From Streptomyces sp. DH24 (lineage in GTDB: Bacteria > Actinomycetota > Actinomycetes > Streptomycetales > Streptomycetaceae), in NCBI RefSeq assembly GCF_029813775.1, contig NZ_JARVKW010000014.1, positions 1-64,000 on the forward strand: a stretch of DNA of 64,000 nucleotides, in the 5' to 3' direction. The position numbers and the translations under genes are program-made. Below, piece after piece: positions 43,625 through 53,014 of this stretch. The notes beneath the pieces are model-generated. The model was not told the DNA's origin, did not search any database, and worked only from the letters and a program-made list of their open reading frames with translations. Position 1 is the first letter of the stretch. Each line of letters starts with the position of its first letter.

Positions 43625-44587
43625 TCAGGCAGCCATCGAGCGCGAGAACCAGTCGACGGTAAGGGCCAGGCCCTGGCTCCAGCCGGTCCGGGGCCGCCAG
43701 CCCAGGCGTTCGAGGGCGAGCCGGGTGTCGGGGCGGCGCCGGGCGGGATCGTCCACGGGGCGGTCCACGAACCGGATCCGGGAGGCGGATCCGGTGAGCT
43801 CGACGATGCGGCGGGCCAGTTCCAGCACGGTGATCTCCTCGCCGCCGCCGATGTTCACGGGGCCGGTCTCGCGGGAGGCGGCCAGGGCGAGGACGCCGGT
43901 GACGGTGTCGTCGACATAGCACAGGGAGCGGGTCTGGCTGCCATCGCCGGCGACGGTGAGCGGCATCCCGTCCAGAGCCTGCGCGATGAAGGTGGGTACC
44001 GCGCGGCCGTCGCCGGTGCGCATGCGGGGGCCGTAGGTGTTGAAGATGCGCACGATGGCGGTGTCGGTGCCGTGCACCTGACGGTGGGCGGTGACCAGGG
44101 CCTCGGCGAAGCGCTTGGACTCGTCGTAGACGCTGCGCGGCCCGATGGGATTGACGTTGCCCCAGTACGTCTCGCGCTGCGGGTGCTCCAACGGGTCGCC
44201 GTACACCTCGGAGGTGGAAGCGAGGACGAGGCGCGCGCCGTCGGCGCGGGCCCGCTCCAGGGCGTTGCGGGTGCCGGTGCTGCCGACGTCGAGGGTCTCC
44301 AGGGGGAGCCGCAGGTAGTCGGCGGGCGAGGCGGGACAGGCGAAGTGCAGCACCAGGTCGAACCTGCCGGGCAGAGCCGCGAGGGCGTCGGGGGCGGTGG
44401 CGTCGGCGCACACGAAGCGGAAGCCGCGGTACCGCTCCAGTTCGGAGACGTTGGCCCGGGATCCGGTGACCAGGTTGTCCACGCACACGACCTCACTGCC
44501 AGCCTCGGCCAGCCGTGCGCACAGGTGGGATCCGACGAATCCCGCTCCGCCGGTCACCAGGGCCCTGCGCCAGGGGTGTCCGCTCAC
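43625..44587 (-). CDS. NAD-dependent sugar nucleotide epimerase/decarboxylase (UDP-glucuronate decarboxylase-like)
   Basis: 320 aa extended SDR. ALVTGGAGFVGSHLCARLAE binds NAD. LVLASTSEVYGDP and SVYDESKRFAEALVTAHRQV carry Ser and the YxxxK pair. The order resembles UDP-xylose synthases (HFACPASPADYLRLPLETLD is typical of that group). The operon lacks HldD, so it might instead epimerise ADP-heptose; the UXS-like motif makes a pentose or 4-keto sugar more likely. GTG 44587 follows GAGGAGGG. Confidence 0.88.
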   Translation of the reverse strand: MSGHPWRRALVTGGAGFVGSHLCARLAEAGSEVVCVDNLVTGSRANVSELERYRGFRFVCADATAPDALAALPGRFDLVLHFACPASPADYLRLPLETLDVGSTGTRNALERARADGARLVLASTSEVYGDPLEHPQRETYWGNVNPIGPRSVYDESKRFAEALVTAHRQVHGTDTAIVRIFNTYGPRMRTGDGRAVPTFIAQALDGMPLTVAGDGSQTRSLCYVDDTVTGVLALAASRETGPVNIGGGEEITVLELARRIVELTGSASRIRFVDRPVDDPARRRPDTRLALERLGWRPRTGWSQGLALTVDWFSRSMAA

Positions 44588-44939
44588 GGGGTCCCTCCTC
44601 GCTCTCGCGTCGACTCGGATGTCGGTGTGAGTAGCCGGATCGGGTTGCCGCATGCGTGCGGTTGTGCCGGCTCGGTGACCGCGCGTCGCTTCGGTGGCCC
44701 CTGAACGACCACACGGGGTCCGTAGCGTGCCGACCGGCCGGCACGACTCCGCGCGTCTGCGGGCGGACCGGGGCCTCCACCGAACCGGAGCCGACCCATG
44801 CCACGGACGGTGTCGCCCACTTCGCCGGGGCGGACGGGCCGACATGCGCCGTCCCCTCTGCTGTGGCCACGATGTACCTGCCGGCCGACCCGGTACGACG
44901 GGCCTACCGGAGGACCGTCAGGACAGCGAGGAGACCGCC
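44588..44939. other. Divergent promoter region
   Basis: About 350 bases between the sugar epimerase (minus) and a DUF2795 gene (plus). No gene is recognised. It should hold promoters for both directions, but no clear -35/-10 pair stands out. A purine-rich ribosome site (AGCGAGGAGAC) precedes the DUF2795 gene. Confidence 0.45.
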
Positions 44940-45134
44940 ATGGCGAGCATCAGCCCGATCGACCTGCAGAAGGCACTCAAGGGCGCCGAGTACCCTGCCA
45001 GCCGCGACGACCTGGTCACGCTGGCCAAGGACAACGGTGCGGACGACACCCTCGTGGAGAAGCTCGGCGATGCCCCCGCGGACGAGTTCGACGGCCCGAA
45101 CGATGTCCAGAAGGCCGTATTCGGGAACGAATAA
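44940..45134 (+). CDS. DUF2795 protein, 64 aa
   Basis: SPIDLQKALKGAEYPASRDD and a closing FDGPNDVQKAVFGNE make up a single DUF2795 domain, a small helical module common in actinobacteria and of unknown function. CGAGGAGAC upstream of ATG 44940 is the ribosome site. It precedes the eRF1-like gene and another DUF2795-containing gene at 46549, so the three may form a functional set. Confidence 0.82.
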   Translation: MASISPIDLQKALKGAEYPASRDDLVTLAKDNGADDTLVEKLGDAPADEFDGPNDVQKAVFGNE

Positions 45135-45362
45135 GCCCGAACGGCTGTCGAGGACGCCGGTGGTGGGCCGCCGACCCCCTCGAAGGATGGGATGAGGGCC
45201 GGCGGGCCGGCGCAGCCGGGCGGAGAGACGGTCCGCCGCTCCGAGGGCACCGACGGTGGGCCGTAGCCGGACCACGCGGGATGAGACCCGCGTGCCGGGT
45301 TCGTCGTGTGTCTCTCGCCCTGCTTCGGGCACCCGGCCCGGCAACGGACCGAAGGAGGAAAA

Positions 45363-46514
45363 GTGCAGCTGTCTTTCCTGCAACCGCTCTTCGACCGCCC
45401 GGGCCCGTGGGCCACCGTGTACTTCGACCCCGCCCAGAACGACGAGTCGGGTGCCAAGCGGCGTGAACTGTCCGTGCGCGAAGCGTGCCGGACGCTCGAG
45501 GAGGAGGGTGCCGACGCCGCGACGACGGAAGCGGTGCGCGACGCCCTCCTGCGGATCGAACCCGCGGAGGACCCGGCGGGCCGAGTGGTCTTCGCGGCCG
45601 GGGGCGAGGTGGTGCTCAGCCACCGGCTCTCCCGCCCGCCGCAGCGGCCGATCGCCTCCTGGGCCTCGCTGCCCCGGCTGACGCCGCTGCTGGAACTGGC
45701 GGGTCAGGACCCGGTCTGCCTCGTGGCGTACATCGACCGGACGGGTGCCGACTTCGAGCTGCGCGGGGCGGCCGGCCCGCGGTCCGCGGGACAGGTCGAG
45801 GGGCAGCAGCACCCCGTGCATCGCACGGCTTCGTCCGACTGGTCCGAGCGGCACTTCCAGCTCAAGGTCGAGAACACCTGGGAGCGCAACGCCGGTGAGA
45901 TCGCCGAAGCGCTGAGTGCGGTCTACGAGGAATCCGGAGCCGACCTGGTCGTCCTGGCCGGTGACCCCCGCGAGCGGCCGGCCGTGCACGAGAGGCTCCC
46001 CGAAGCGGTCCGCCGGGTCACAACGGAGACCGAACACGGCGGTCGCGCCGCGGGGTCGGCCTCCGCTGCGCTGGAGGAGGCCATCGAGGAGGCCCGGCGG
46101 CGGTACACGCGTCACCGTGTCGAGGAGGCGCTCGACCGCTTCCGTGCCGGCCGCGTGGGCACCGACCGGCCCACGGAGGCGGTGGAAGGCATCCCGGCGC
46201 TGGTGGAAGCGGCCCGGGAACACCGCATCGACACGCTGCTCGTCCGGCCCGACGGACCGGAGCTGGACCGTGAGACGTGGGTGGGCGCCCGGCCCGACCA
46301 GGTCGCGGCGCGCCGGAGCGACGCCCGGACGCTGGGGGTGAGCGATCCGACGGCAGTACGCGCGGACGACGCGTTGCTACGCGCAGCCGCCGTCACGGCC
46401 GCCGACGTACTGGTCGTCCCCCCGGCGGACGAGGACGACACGGAAACCAGGGACATTCCTACGGGCGGCCTGGGCGCTCTTCTGCGCTGGACCTACGAGA
46501 CGACTCCGGCGTGA
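45363..46514 (+). CDS. Bacterial eRF1-family (baeRF, Rv2629-like) protein
   Basis: 383 aa. The layout resembles the Rv2629 group of bacterial eRF1-like proteins: an N-terminal beta-rich domain (PWATVYFDPAQNDES; DPVCLVAYIDRTGADFELRG), then ENTWERNAGEIAEALSAVYE, DLVVLAGDPRERPAVHE and a C-terminal RIDTLLVRPDG ... RAAAVTAADVLVVPPADEDD. Relatives are linked to hibernation or stalled ribosomes, possibly as peptidyl-tRNA hydrolases; activity here is inference. AAGGAGG immediately precedes GTG 45363, deciding the start over an upstream frame at 45306. A DUF2795-type gene follows 34 bases later. Confidence 0.8.
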   Translation: MQLSFLQPLFDRPGPWATVYFDPAQNDESGAKRRELSVREACRTLEEEGADAATTEAVRDALLRIEPAEDPAGRVVFAAGGEVVLSHRLSRPPQRPIASWASLPRLTPLLELAGQDPVCLVAYIDRTGADFELRGAAGPRSAGQVEGQQHPVHRTASSDWSERHFQLKVENTWERNAGEIAEALSAVYEESGADLVVLAGDPRERPAVHERLPEAVRRVTTETEHGGRAAGSASAALEEAIEEARRRYTRHRVEEALDRFRAGRVGTDRPTEAVEGIPALVEAAREHRIDTLLVRPDGPELDRETWVGARPDQVAARRSDARTLGVSDPTAVRADDALLRAAAVTAADVLVVPPADEDDTETRDIPTGGLGALLRWTYETTPA

Positions 46515-46548
46515 CGGCGACACAGCCGAGAATGCGAGGTGTGGAGAC

Positions 46549-46962
46549 ATGACGGAACGAGGCAGCAACCCGATCAGTCCGCGTACCGACGACGAGATGA
46601 AGCACGAGCTGGAAGGACACCTGCGTTCCGGCCGGCCGACCCACGTGGAGGAAGCGAGCGCCCCGGAGCCGCCGGCGGACGATGACATCCGGGTGGACCC
46701 GGGCGGACCGGTTCCCCCTCCAGGCGAGGAACGCGACCGGGCGCGCGCCGAGGCGGAGGCGGATTCCCTGCGTCTCGAACTGGCACGCCACCTGGACCGC
46801 ACGGTCTTCCCCGCCGACCGGCGGTCGGTGCTGGAGGCCCTTGAAGCACACCACGCACCGGACCCGGTGCTGGAGGCGGCGCGGGACCTCCCGGAGGACG
46901 ATGGCACGTACACCAACGTGACCGAGATCGTCGAGGCACTCGGCCACCGACCCACACGGTGA
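46549..46962 (+). CDS. DUF2795-like protein with disordered N-terminus
   Basis: 137 aa. The first 65 residues are acidic and Pro-rich, probably disordered. From there LARHLDRTVFPADRRSVLEA and YTNVTEIVEALGHRPTR form a DUF2795-type helical domain. It follows the eRF1-like gene by 34 bases and is probably co-transcribed. A role at the ribosome or nucleoid is possible; no direct evidence. Confidence 0.75.
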   Translation: MTERGSNPISPRTDDEMKHELEGHLRSGRPTHVEEASAPEPPADDDIRVDPGGPVPPPGEERDRARAEAEADSLRLELARHLDRTVFPADRRSVLEALEAHHAPDPVLEAARDLPEDDGTYTNVTEIVEALGHRPTR

Positions 46963-47203
46963 CGACGAGAAGCCGGCGGACGGCTCCCGCGCGGCGCGGG
47001 TCACGCACGGGAGCTGAGACGCCGAGAAAGAAGTGGTACAGCCAGGCCCCCGCGGTGCCGACGCTTGGTGGTGTCTCGGCTTAGCTTGCACCGCAAACTT
47101 CCCTCGGTCCGGGGTTTTTGGCAGATGGCTGCCGTGCCACGAAGCCCAGGTCATCCTGCGTTCCACCGGTGGACTCTATGGAGATGGCTGTGGCGGACAT
47201 GGC

Positions 47204-48400
47204 TCAGCGTCCCGCCTGCCGGTGCAGTTCCCACGCCTTCTCGCGCAAGTCCGCGTCGAGGAGCAGGTCCGCGGCCGTGCAGGCCAGCGCGCCGGTGACG
47301 GCGACGAGCACGTCGCGGGCCCGCGGAGAGGCGGCTGCCGCGGCGAACTCGGGGGTGTGGTCGGACCCGTCATTCATGATGGCGACGAAAGGGTGGATGG
47401 CGGGCACGCGTGTACTGACGTTGCCGATGTCCGACGACCCCAGGTAGACGCCCGGTGCGGGCGGCGTCAGCTCGATCCCCGCCTCGGACAGGCGTTCGGT
47501 GAACGTCTCGGACAGCGGGCCGCTGTCACGGAAGTGCTCGTAGCGGAGCGTGGCCCGTTCCACCTCGACACGAGTGCCTGTGGCGTGGGCGACGCCCTCG
47601 GCGGCGGCGCGCAACTGCCCGGTCAGGTCCTCCAACTCCTCGTTCGTCGCCGCGCGCAGGCCGAACAGCCCCTCCGCGTACTCAGGGACGATGTTGGTGG
47701 CCTTGCCTCCGTCGGTGACGATTCCCTGGATGTGGGAGGCCGCCGGCAGACGCCTGCCCAGGGCGGTCAGGACGTTGAACAGCTCGACCAGCGCCAGGAG
47801 AGCGTCGACGCCCTCGGTCGGGTTGCCGGTGGGGTGCGCGGCGCGGCCGTGGAAGGCCACCCGGTACTGCACCTGCGCGGTCAGCGGGGCCCGCGTCCAG
47901 TCGTACACGCCCGGGTGGAACATCAGCGCGGCGTCGACGTCGTCGAACACGCCGGCCTCCACCTCCAGGACCTTTCCGCCCCCGCCCTCCTCTGCCGGCG
48001 TCCCGACCGCCATCACCCGTCCGGCCGAGGCGTCCAGCACCGTGTCCAGCGCGAGCGCCGTTCCCAGACCGGCGGCTGCGATGAGGTTGTGCCCGCAGGC
48101 GTGGCCGAGGCCAGGCAGGGCGTCGTACTCCAGCAGCAGTGCCACGGCGGGGCGGCCGTGGCCCGAGCGGGCGGTGAACGCGGTGGGCATTCCGGCCGCC
48201 CCGCGCTCGACCTCGAAACCGGCGCTCTCCAGCGCATCCGTCAGCAGCGCCGCGGCCCGGTGCTCGGAGAAGGCGTGCTCGGGGTGAGCATGCAGCTCCA
48301 GGGCGGTCTCCCAGACAAGATGCGCCCGTTTCGCGACCTCCGCGCGCAGTCTCTCGTGGACGTCGGCATGCACAGCGTCGCCGGAAGGCGTACGGGTCAC
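47204..48400 (-). CDS. M20-family amidohydrolase (peptidase M20/AbgB-like)
   Basis: 398 aa from GTG 48400, chosen for the GAGGAGG just upstream. Metal-binding motifs: LLLEYDALPGLGHACGHNLI (His and Cys/His), VGTPAEEGGGGK (Glu pair) and DDVDAALMFHPG. The dimerisation domain follows VAFHGRAAHPTGNPTEGVDA. Typical of indole-acetyl-amino-acid or p-aminobenzoyl-glutamate hydrolases. It cleaves an N-acyl amino acid in the cytosol. Divergent from the PLP decarboxylase; a shared role in amino acid turnover is possible. Confidence 0.85.
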   Translation of the reverse strand: MTRTPSGDAVHADVHERLRAEVAKRAHLVWETALELHAHPEHAFSEHRAAALLTDALESAGFEVERGAAGMPTAFTARSGHGRPAVALLLEYDALPGLGHACGHNLIAAAGLGTALALDTVLDASAGRVMAVGTPAEEGGGGKVLEVEAGVFDDVDAALMFHPGVYDWTRAPLTAQVQYRVAFHGRAAHPTGNPTEGVDALLALVELFNVLTALGRRLPAASHIQGIVTDGGKATNIVPEYAEGLFGLRAATNEELEDLTGQLRAAAEGVAHATGTRVEVERATLRYEHFRDSGPLSETFTERLSEAGIELTPPAPGVYLGSSDIGNVSTRVPAIHPFVAIMNDGSDHTPEFAAAAASPRARDVLVAVTGALACTAADLLLDADLREKAWELHRQAGR

Positions 48401-48594
48401 CTGGCCTCCTCGGATCAGGGTGCGGTCGTCGGTCTTCGCGTCGTGCACCCTCGGGTGCCGTCAACCGGGCGTCGGCACACCTCCGGGTTTCAATCCGGGA
48501 CATCGGTGCAACACGTCCGGTGCGCTCTCGAACGACGCGGAGCGACGACGCCGTGCCGGAAACGGCCGGCGGAGGACGACCGCTGGGAGGAACG

Positions 48595-50053
48595 ATGGAT
48601 CACTCGCGGGTACCCGTGCTGGAGGCGCTCGAGGAGTTCCGGCGTCGTGGGGACGTGGTCTTCGGCCCGCCGGGGCACAAGCAGGGCCGAGGCGTGGACC
48701 CGCGGGTGGCGGACATCGTCGGGCTCGACGTGTTCCGGTCGGACGTACTGTCCCTCAACGGATTGGACGACCGCCGTCAGTCCCAAGGAGTGCTCGGTCA
48801 GGCCCAGGAACTGATGGCCGACGCGGTAGGGGCCGAACAGGCGTCCTTCTCCACCTGTGGCAGCTCCCTGTCGGTCAAGACCGCCATGTTGGCCGTGGCC
48901 GGCCCCGGCGAGAAACTGCTGTTGTCCCGCAACGCGCACAAGTCGGTGATCGCGGCCGTCGTCGTCAACGGTGTGGAGCCGATCTGGGTGCACCCGAAGT
49001 TCGACGCCGAACGGCACCTGGCACACCCGCCGGAGCCCGAGGACGTCCGGCGCCGCCTTGAGGAGCACCCGGACGCGAAGGGCATGCTGCTGATCACTCC
49101 CACCGACTGGGGCACCTGTGCGGATGTGGCGGGCGTGGCCCGGGTCTGCCACGAGTTCGACGTCCCGCTGATTGTCGACGAGGCGTGGGGGGCCCACCTT
49201 CCGTTCCATCCCGGGCTGCCGGCCTGGGGCATGGACGCCGAGGCCGACCTGGTGGTCACCAGCGTCCACAAGATGGGCGGGGCCATCGAGCAGAGCTCCG
49301 TCTTCCACCTCCAGTACGACCGGGTGTCGCCGGAGGCCCTCAAGCAGCGGGAGGACCTGCTGGGCACCACCAGCGCCTCCTCCCTGGTCTACGCGACCCT
49401 CGACGGCTGGCGCCGTCAGATGGTCGAACACGGACACGATCTCCTGGAGGCCGCGCTGCACCGTGCGGAGCGCATCCGGTCGGCCGTCGGCGATCTGCCC
49501 GGCTTGCGGCCCATGGGCGGGGAGGTCGTCGAGGAAGGGTTCGCCGCCGCGTTCGACCCGCTGAAAATGGTGATCGACGTACGGGAACTGGGCATCAGCG
49601 GCATGCAGGCGGCCGAGTGGCTGCGGGCGAACCGGCGGGTGGACGTCGGCGGCTCCGACACCTGCCGGATCAGCGCGTCCATCACGCACGCCGACGACGA
49701 CGAGACCGAGAAGGTCCTGCTGGACGCCCTGCGCGCCCTGGTCGAGGGCGCCGACTCCATCGAGAAGCAGCCGCCGGTGCGCCTGCCCGAGCCCTCATCC
49801 CTGGAACTGGAGCAGGCGATGCTGCCGCGGGAGGCGTTCTTCGCCCCGGTGGAGCACGTGCCCGCCGAGCGCGCGGCGGGACGGATCGCCGCGGAGATGA
49901 TCAGCCCGTACCCGCCGGGGGTGCCCGTCGTCGCTCCCGGTGAAGTCATCACCGACGAGGTGTTGGACTACCTGCGCAGCGGTGTCGAGCATGGGGAGTC
50001 CGGACGCGGCCGACCCTTCGCTCAAGACGCTCCGCGTGGTGGCGCGGGACTGA
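48595..50053 (+). CDS. Orn/Lys/Arg-type PLP decarboxylase with a C-terminal frameshift
   Basis: GDVVFGPPGHKQGRGVDPRV, VGAEQASFSTCGSSLSVKTA, VDEAWGAHLPFHP and VTSVHKMGGAIEQ (PLP Lys) define an ornithine/lysine/arginine decarboxylase of fold type I. GGGAGG precedes ATG 48595. In the translated frame residues after GVEHG change to SGRGRPFAQD and run to 50277 inside the opposing csp2 gene. One base off, the sequence reads SPDAADPSLKTLRVVARD and stops at 50053, the usual family ending. A single-base insertion near 49998 explains this. The catalytic part is unaffected, so activity is likely retained. Confidence 0.85.
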
Positions 50054-50119
50054 CGACGGTTGATCGAAGACGGCGCCTGCCCACCACCCGGCCGCGCGAA
50101 AGGCTCGGGTGCGCGGGCG

Positions 50120-50530
50120 TCAGCCCAGGGAGGCGAGCAGGTCGTTGCACGCCTCCTCGCAGCGGCGGCACGCCTCGGCGCAGACGCGGCAGTGCTCGTG
50201 CTGCTCGGCGTGGCTCGCGCACTCGTCACCGCAGGCTTTGCAGACGGTGGCGCACGCCGTCAGGACGGCCCGGGTGACGTTGGCGTCGTAACCCGTGTGG
50301 CGGGAGAGGACGGCGGCCGTGGCGGCGCAGATGTCGGCGCAGTCGGCGTCGGTCCTGATGCACTTGGTCAGTTCGGCGACCATTTCCTCCGACAGACACG
50401 CGTCCGCGCACGCCGTGCACGCTTGAGCGCAGGCGACGCACTCCTCGATGCAGCGGGCGAGCTTCTCACGGTCCACACCGCCCAGGTCGGCAGGGTAAGC
50501 GGCGAGCATGTCCCGGACAGCAACGTTCAT
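50120..50530 (-). CDS. Four-helix-bundle copper-storage protein, second copy
   Basis: 136 aa, about 85 percent identical to the gene at 24129. Cysteines at CIEECVACAQACTACADAC, CIRTDADCADIC and CRVCAEACRRCEEACNDL are all retained. Cytosolic, Csp3-like. The start is ATG 50530 by alignment with the paralogue; the longer frame to 50737 has no support. A GTTT-N16-TGTTAC element on this strand just upstream may be a stress promoter. The frameshifted decarboxylase overlaps it from the other side. Confidence 0.9.
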   Translation of the reverse strand: MNVAVRDMLAAYPADLGGVDREKLARCIEECVACAQACTACADACLSEEMVAELTKCIRTDADCADICAATAAVLSRHTGYDANVTRAVLTACATVCKACGDECASHAEQHEHCRVCAEACRRCEEACNDLLASLG

Positions 50531-50838
50531 GTGAGTCTCCAGTAAGTGCGGTGGCAGTGGGAACCCGAATGAGCCCCGACCCTTGACGCGTAACACCGAA
50601 CGACGGTGGGGAAACCCGCCCGGACGCGAAGGCGCCCATGGCGGCGAGCCCCAGTTCGCGAAGGCCGACCTCGGGAACGGGCGCCACCTGTCCTCACCAG
50701 GTATGCGCTGTCGCCTGCAGTAGGCTGACGGGGACAAGGTGTTCCGGGCTTCCCGTCTTCATCAGCCACCAGCAGGCCCAGGCCCCCGACGAGGGCGACG
50801 GACGGACGCGGGCAGTCCCCTTTTGAGGGGAATCGACC

Positions 50839-52044
50839 GTGGCGGCGTACGAGGACCCGGCCCGCATACTGACCGCCCTGACCCGGGCCAGTCACCTGTC
50901 GACGTTCGAGGACCTGCCCGCCCTGGTGGCCGCCCACGCCACCCGGGCGGGCCTGGGCAGGGTCGGCATCTTCCTGGCCGACCTGCAGCAGGACGTGCTG
51001 CGTGAACTGACCGGCCGCGGTCTGGACGCCGGGCACGGGGGCGAGGAGCTGCGCATCGACGCCACCCTCGCGGGCAGGGCCTTCCAGCAGGGTCTGGGCG
51101 GTGCCGTGTCCGACGGCCGGGGACGGCACTGGGTGCCAATACTGGACGGCACCGAGCGTCTGGGCGTCCTGCGGGTGGATGCCGTACCGGCCGGGGGAGC
51201 GGACGGGAAGGCGAGGGAGGATCTGGCCTCCCTGCTGGGCCTGCTGCTGGTGTCCAAGCGCGCTTACAGCGACTCGTACGCCCGGCTGACCCGCACCCGG
51301 CCCATGAGCCCCTCGGCCGAGATGCAGTGGACCCTGATGCCGCCGCAGGTGTTCTCGAACGGCAGGGTAACGATCGCCGCGGCCATGGAACCGGCCTACG
51401 AGACGGCAGGTGACGCCTTCGACTACGCGCTGGCCGGTCAAACCGTCCATCTGGCTCTGTTCGACGCCATGGGACACGACACGGCCGCCGGGCTGACGGC
51501 GAACCTGGCCGTCGCCACCTGTCGCAGCCACCGCCGTCGGGGCGCCGGCCTCGCCGAGACCGGCACCGCCATCGAAGCGGCGCTCATGGAGCAGTTCCAC
51601 CGTGCCCGCTACGCCACCGGCGTCATCGCCGACCTCGACCTCGACACCGGACATCTGAGCTGGGTCAACTACGGTCACCCGCCACCGGTGCTGATCCGGG
51701 GCGGCCGCTGGACCACCATCCTGAAGTGCCCGCCCACGCATCCTCTGGGTACCGACCTCGGCCTGACCCCCACCGTCTGCCGGGAGCAGCTGGAACCCGG
51801 TGACCGGCTGCTGTTCCACACCGACGGCATCACCGAAGCCCGCGACGCCAAGGGGCGCATGTTCGGACTCGACCGTTTCGTCGACTTCCTCGTCCGCCAT
51901 CACGCGGACGAGGTCTCGCTTCCCGAAACCCTTCGCCGCCTGGTCCACTCGGTCCTCGACTACCACGACGGTGTGCTGGACGACGACGCCACCGTCCTGT
52001 GCTGCGCATGGCACGGCCCCGGGAGCCAGGGCGCCGCCGTGTGA
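50839..52044 (+). CDS. SpoIIE-type PP2C phosphatase
   Basis: 401 aa. An N-terminal GAF-like domain (FEDLPALVAAHATRAGLGRV; RHWVPILDGTERLGVLRVDA) is followed by a PPM phosphatase domain. ETAGDAFDYAL, FDAMGHDTAAGL, FHTDGITEARDAKGRMFG and DDDATVLCCAW carry the metal-binding Asp residues. It should dephosphorylate an anti-sigma antagonist such as a STAS protein. GTG 50839 has AGGGGA upstream. Together with the STAS gene at 31298 and the SigB-like promoters it suggests partner-switching control, though the genes are far apart. Confidence 0.85.
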   Translation: MAAYEDPARILTALTRASHLSTFEDLPALVAAHATRAGLGRVGIFLADLQQDVLRELTGRGLDAGHGGEELRIDATLAGRAFQQGLGGAVSDGRGRHWVPILDGTERLGVLRVDAVPAGGADGKAREDLASLLGLLLVSKRAYSDSYARLTRTRPMSPSAEMQWTLMPPQVFSNGRVTIAAAMEPAYETAGDAFDYALAGQTVHLALFDAMGHDTAAGLTANLAVATCRSHRRRGAGLAETGTAIEAALMEQFHRARYATGVIADLDLDTGHLSWVNYGHPPPVLIRGGRWTTILKCPPTHPLGTDLGLTPTVCREQLEPGDRLLFHTDGITEARDAKGRMFGLDRFVDFLVRHHADEVSLPETLRRLVHSVLDYHDGVLDDDATVLCCAWHGPGSQGAAV

Positions 52045-52259
52045 GCGACCGCCCGGTGCCACGGCAGCCGCCACCGGGGTGGTGGTGACGGGGGAGTAGC
52101 GTGGGAATGCGAACGCCATGCCCTACGGCCACGACTCATGCCGGTCGGTGGCCGCATCGGAGTCCCTTGCGGATCTGGAGTCCGTCGGCCCTGGTGACAC
52201 AGCGAACGACCGATCTGCGACCGAGGCTCAGCTCCCGGATCACCGCGAAGGGATACCAG

Positions 52260-52985
52260 ATGAACGCCGAGGGCCCGTACGACAGCGGCCACATCACCCG
52301 GTGGCTGCTGGAAACCGAGTCCGTGGAGGACTTCCTCCAGACCCTGGCCGACACCGCCCTGGAACTGGTTCCCTGCGAAGGCATTGGAGTGACGCTGGAG
52401 CGGGACGGCCGGCCCCTCACGGTGGTCAGCGCGGGAATCGCGGCCCCCAAGCTCGACGAGAAACAGTACGGTCAGGACAACGGCCCCTGCCTTCAGGCCC
52501 TGCGCAGCGGTAAGGAAATCACCGTCGGGGACATGCTGGACGAGACCCGGTGGGGCGACTATCCCGCCTATGCCGCCTCCTGCGGTGTTCGCTCCTCCCT
52601 CTCCCTGCCAATCGCCGCCCACACCGACACCGCGGGCGCGCTCAACCTCTACGCCGACCCGCCCGACGCGTTCGCCGACACCGACCTCGCAGCTCTGCGC
52701 GCCCTTGCCCTTCAGGCGAGCGAGGGCATCGCCCTGTCCCAGCGGATCAGTGACGCCCAGGAGTCCGCCGACCAGATGCAGACCGCCATGCGGTCGCGCA
52801 GCGTCATCGACCAAGCGCTCGGCATCATCATGGGCCAGCGCCACTGCACCGCCGACGAAGCGTTCGGCATCCTGCGTTCCGCCTCCCAGCACCGCAACGT
52901 CAAACTCCGGGACGTGTGTGTCCAGTTGGTCACCAGTGTCACCGGGCGCCCTCCCGTGGACCCTGGCTTCAGGCGCCGCGGCTGA
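52260..52985 (+). CDS. GAF-ANTAR sensor protein
   Basis: 241 aa from ATG 52260 (GAAGGGA upstream). GAF domain: FLQTLADTALELVPCEGIGV, QYGQDNGPCLQALRSGKEIT and RSSLSLPIAAHTDTAGALNL. ANTAR domain: VIDQALGIIMGQRHCTADEA and QHRNVKLRDVCVQLV. It probably binds paired hairpins in target mRNAs under control of a ligand. It is followed directly by the IS30 element, which begins 29 bases after the stop. Confidence 0.85.
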   Translation: MNAEGPYDSGHITRWLLETESVEDFLQTLADTALELVPCEGIGVTLERDGRPLTVVSAGIAAPKLDEKQYGQDNGPCLQALRSGKEITVGDMLDETRWGDYPAYAASCGVRSSLSLPIAAHTDTAGALNLYADPPDAFADTDLAALRALALQASEGIALSQRISDAQESADQMQTAMRSRSVIDQALGIIMGQRHCTADEAFGILRSASQHRNVKLRDVCVQLVTSVTGRPPVDPGFRRRG

Positions 52986-53014
52986 AAGAGGCCCGGGGGA
53001 AAGGGTGGCGGTTT

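Noticed and set aside
32355..44587. Secondary metabolite cluster (aminoglycoside or nucleoside type)
   Set aside because: No scaffold-forming, aminotransferase or resistance gene is present; the contents fit glycan assembly.
48608..48614. GGGTACCC near the decarboxylase start as promoter
   Set aside because: Lies inside the coding region, after the ATG.
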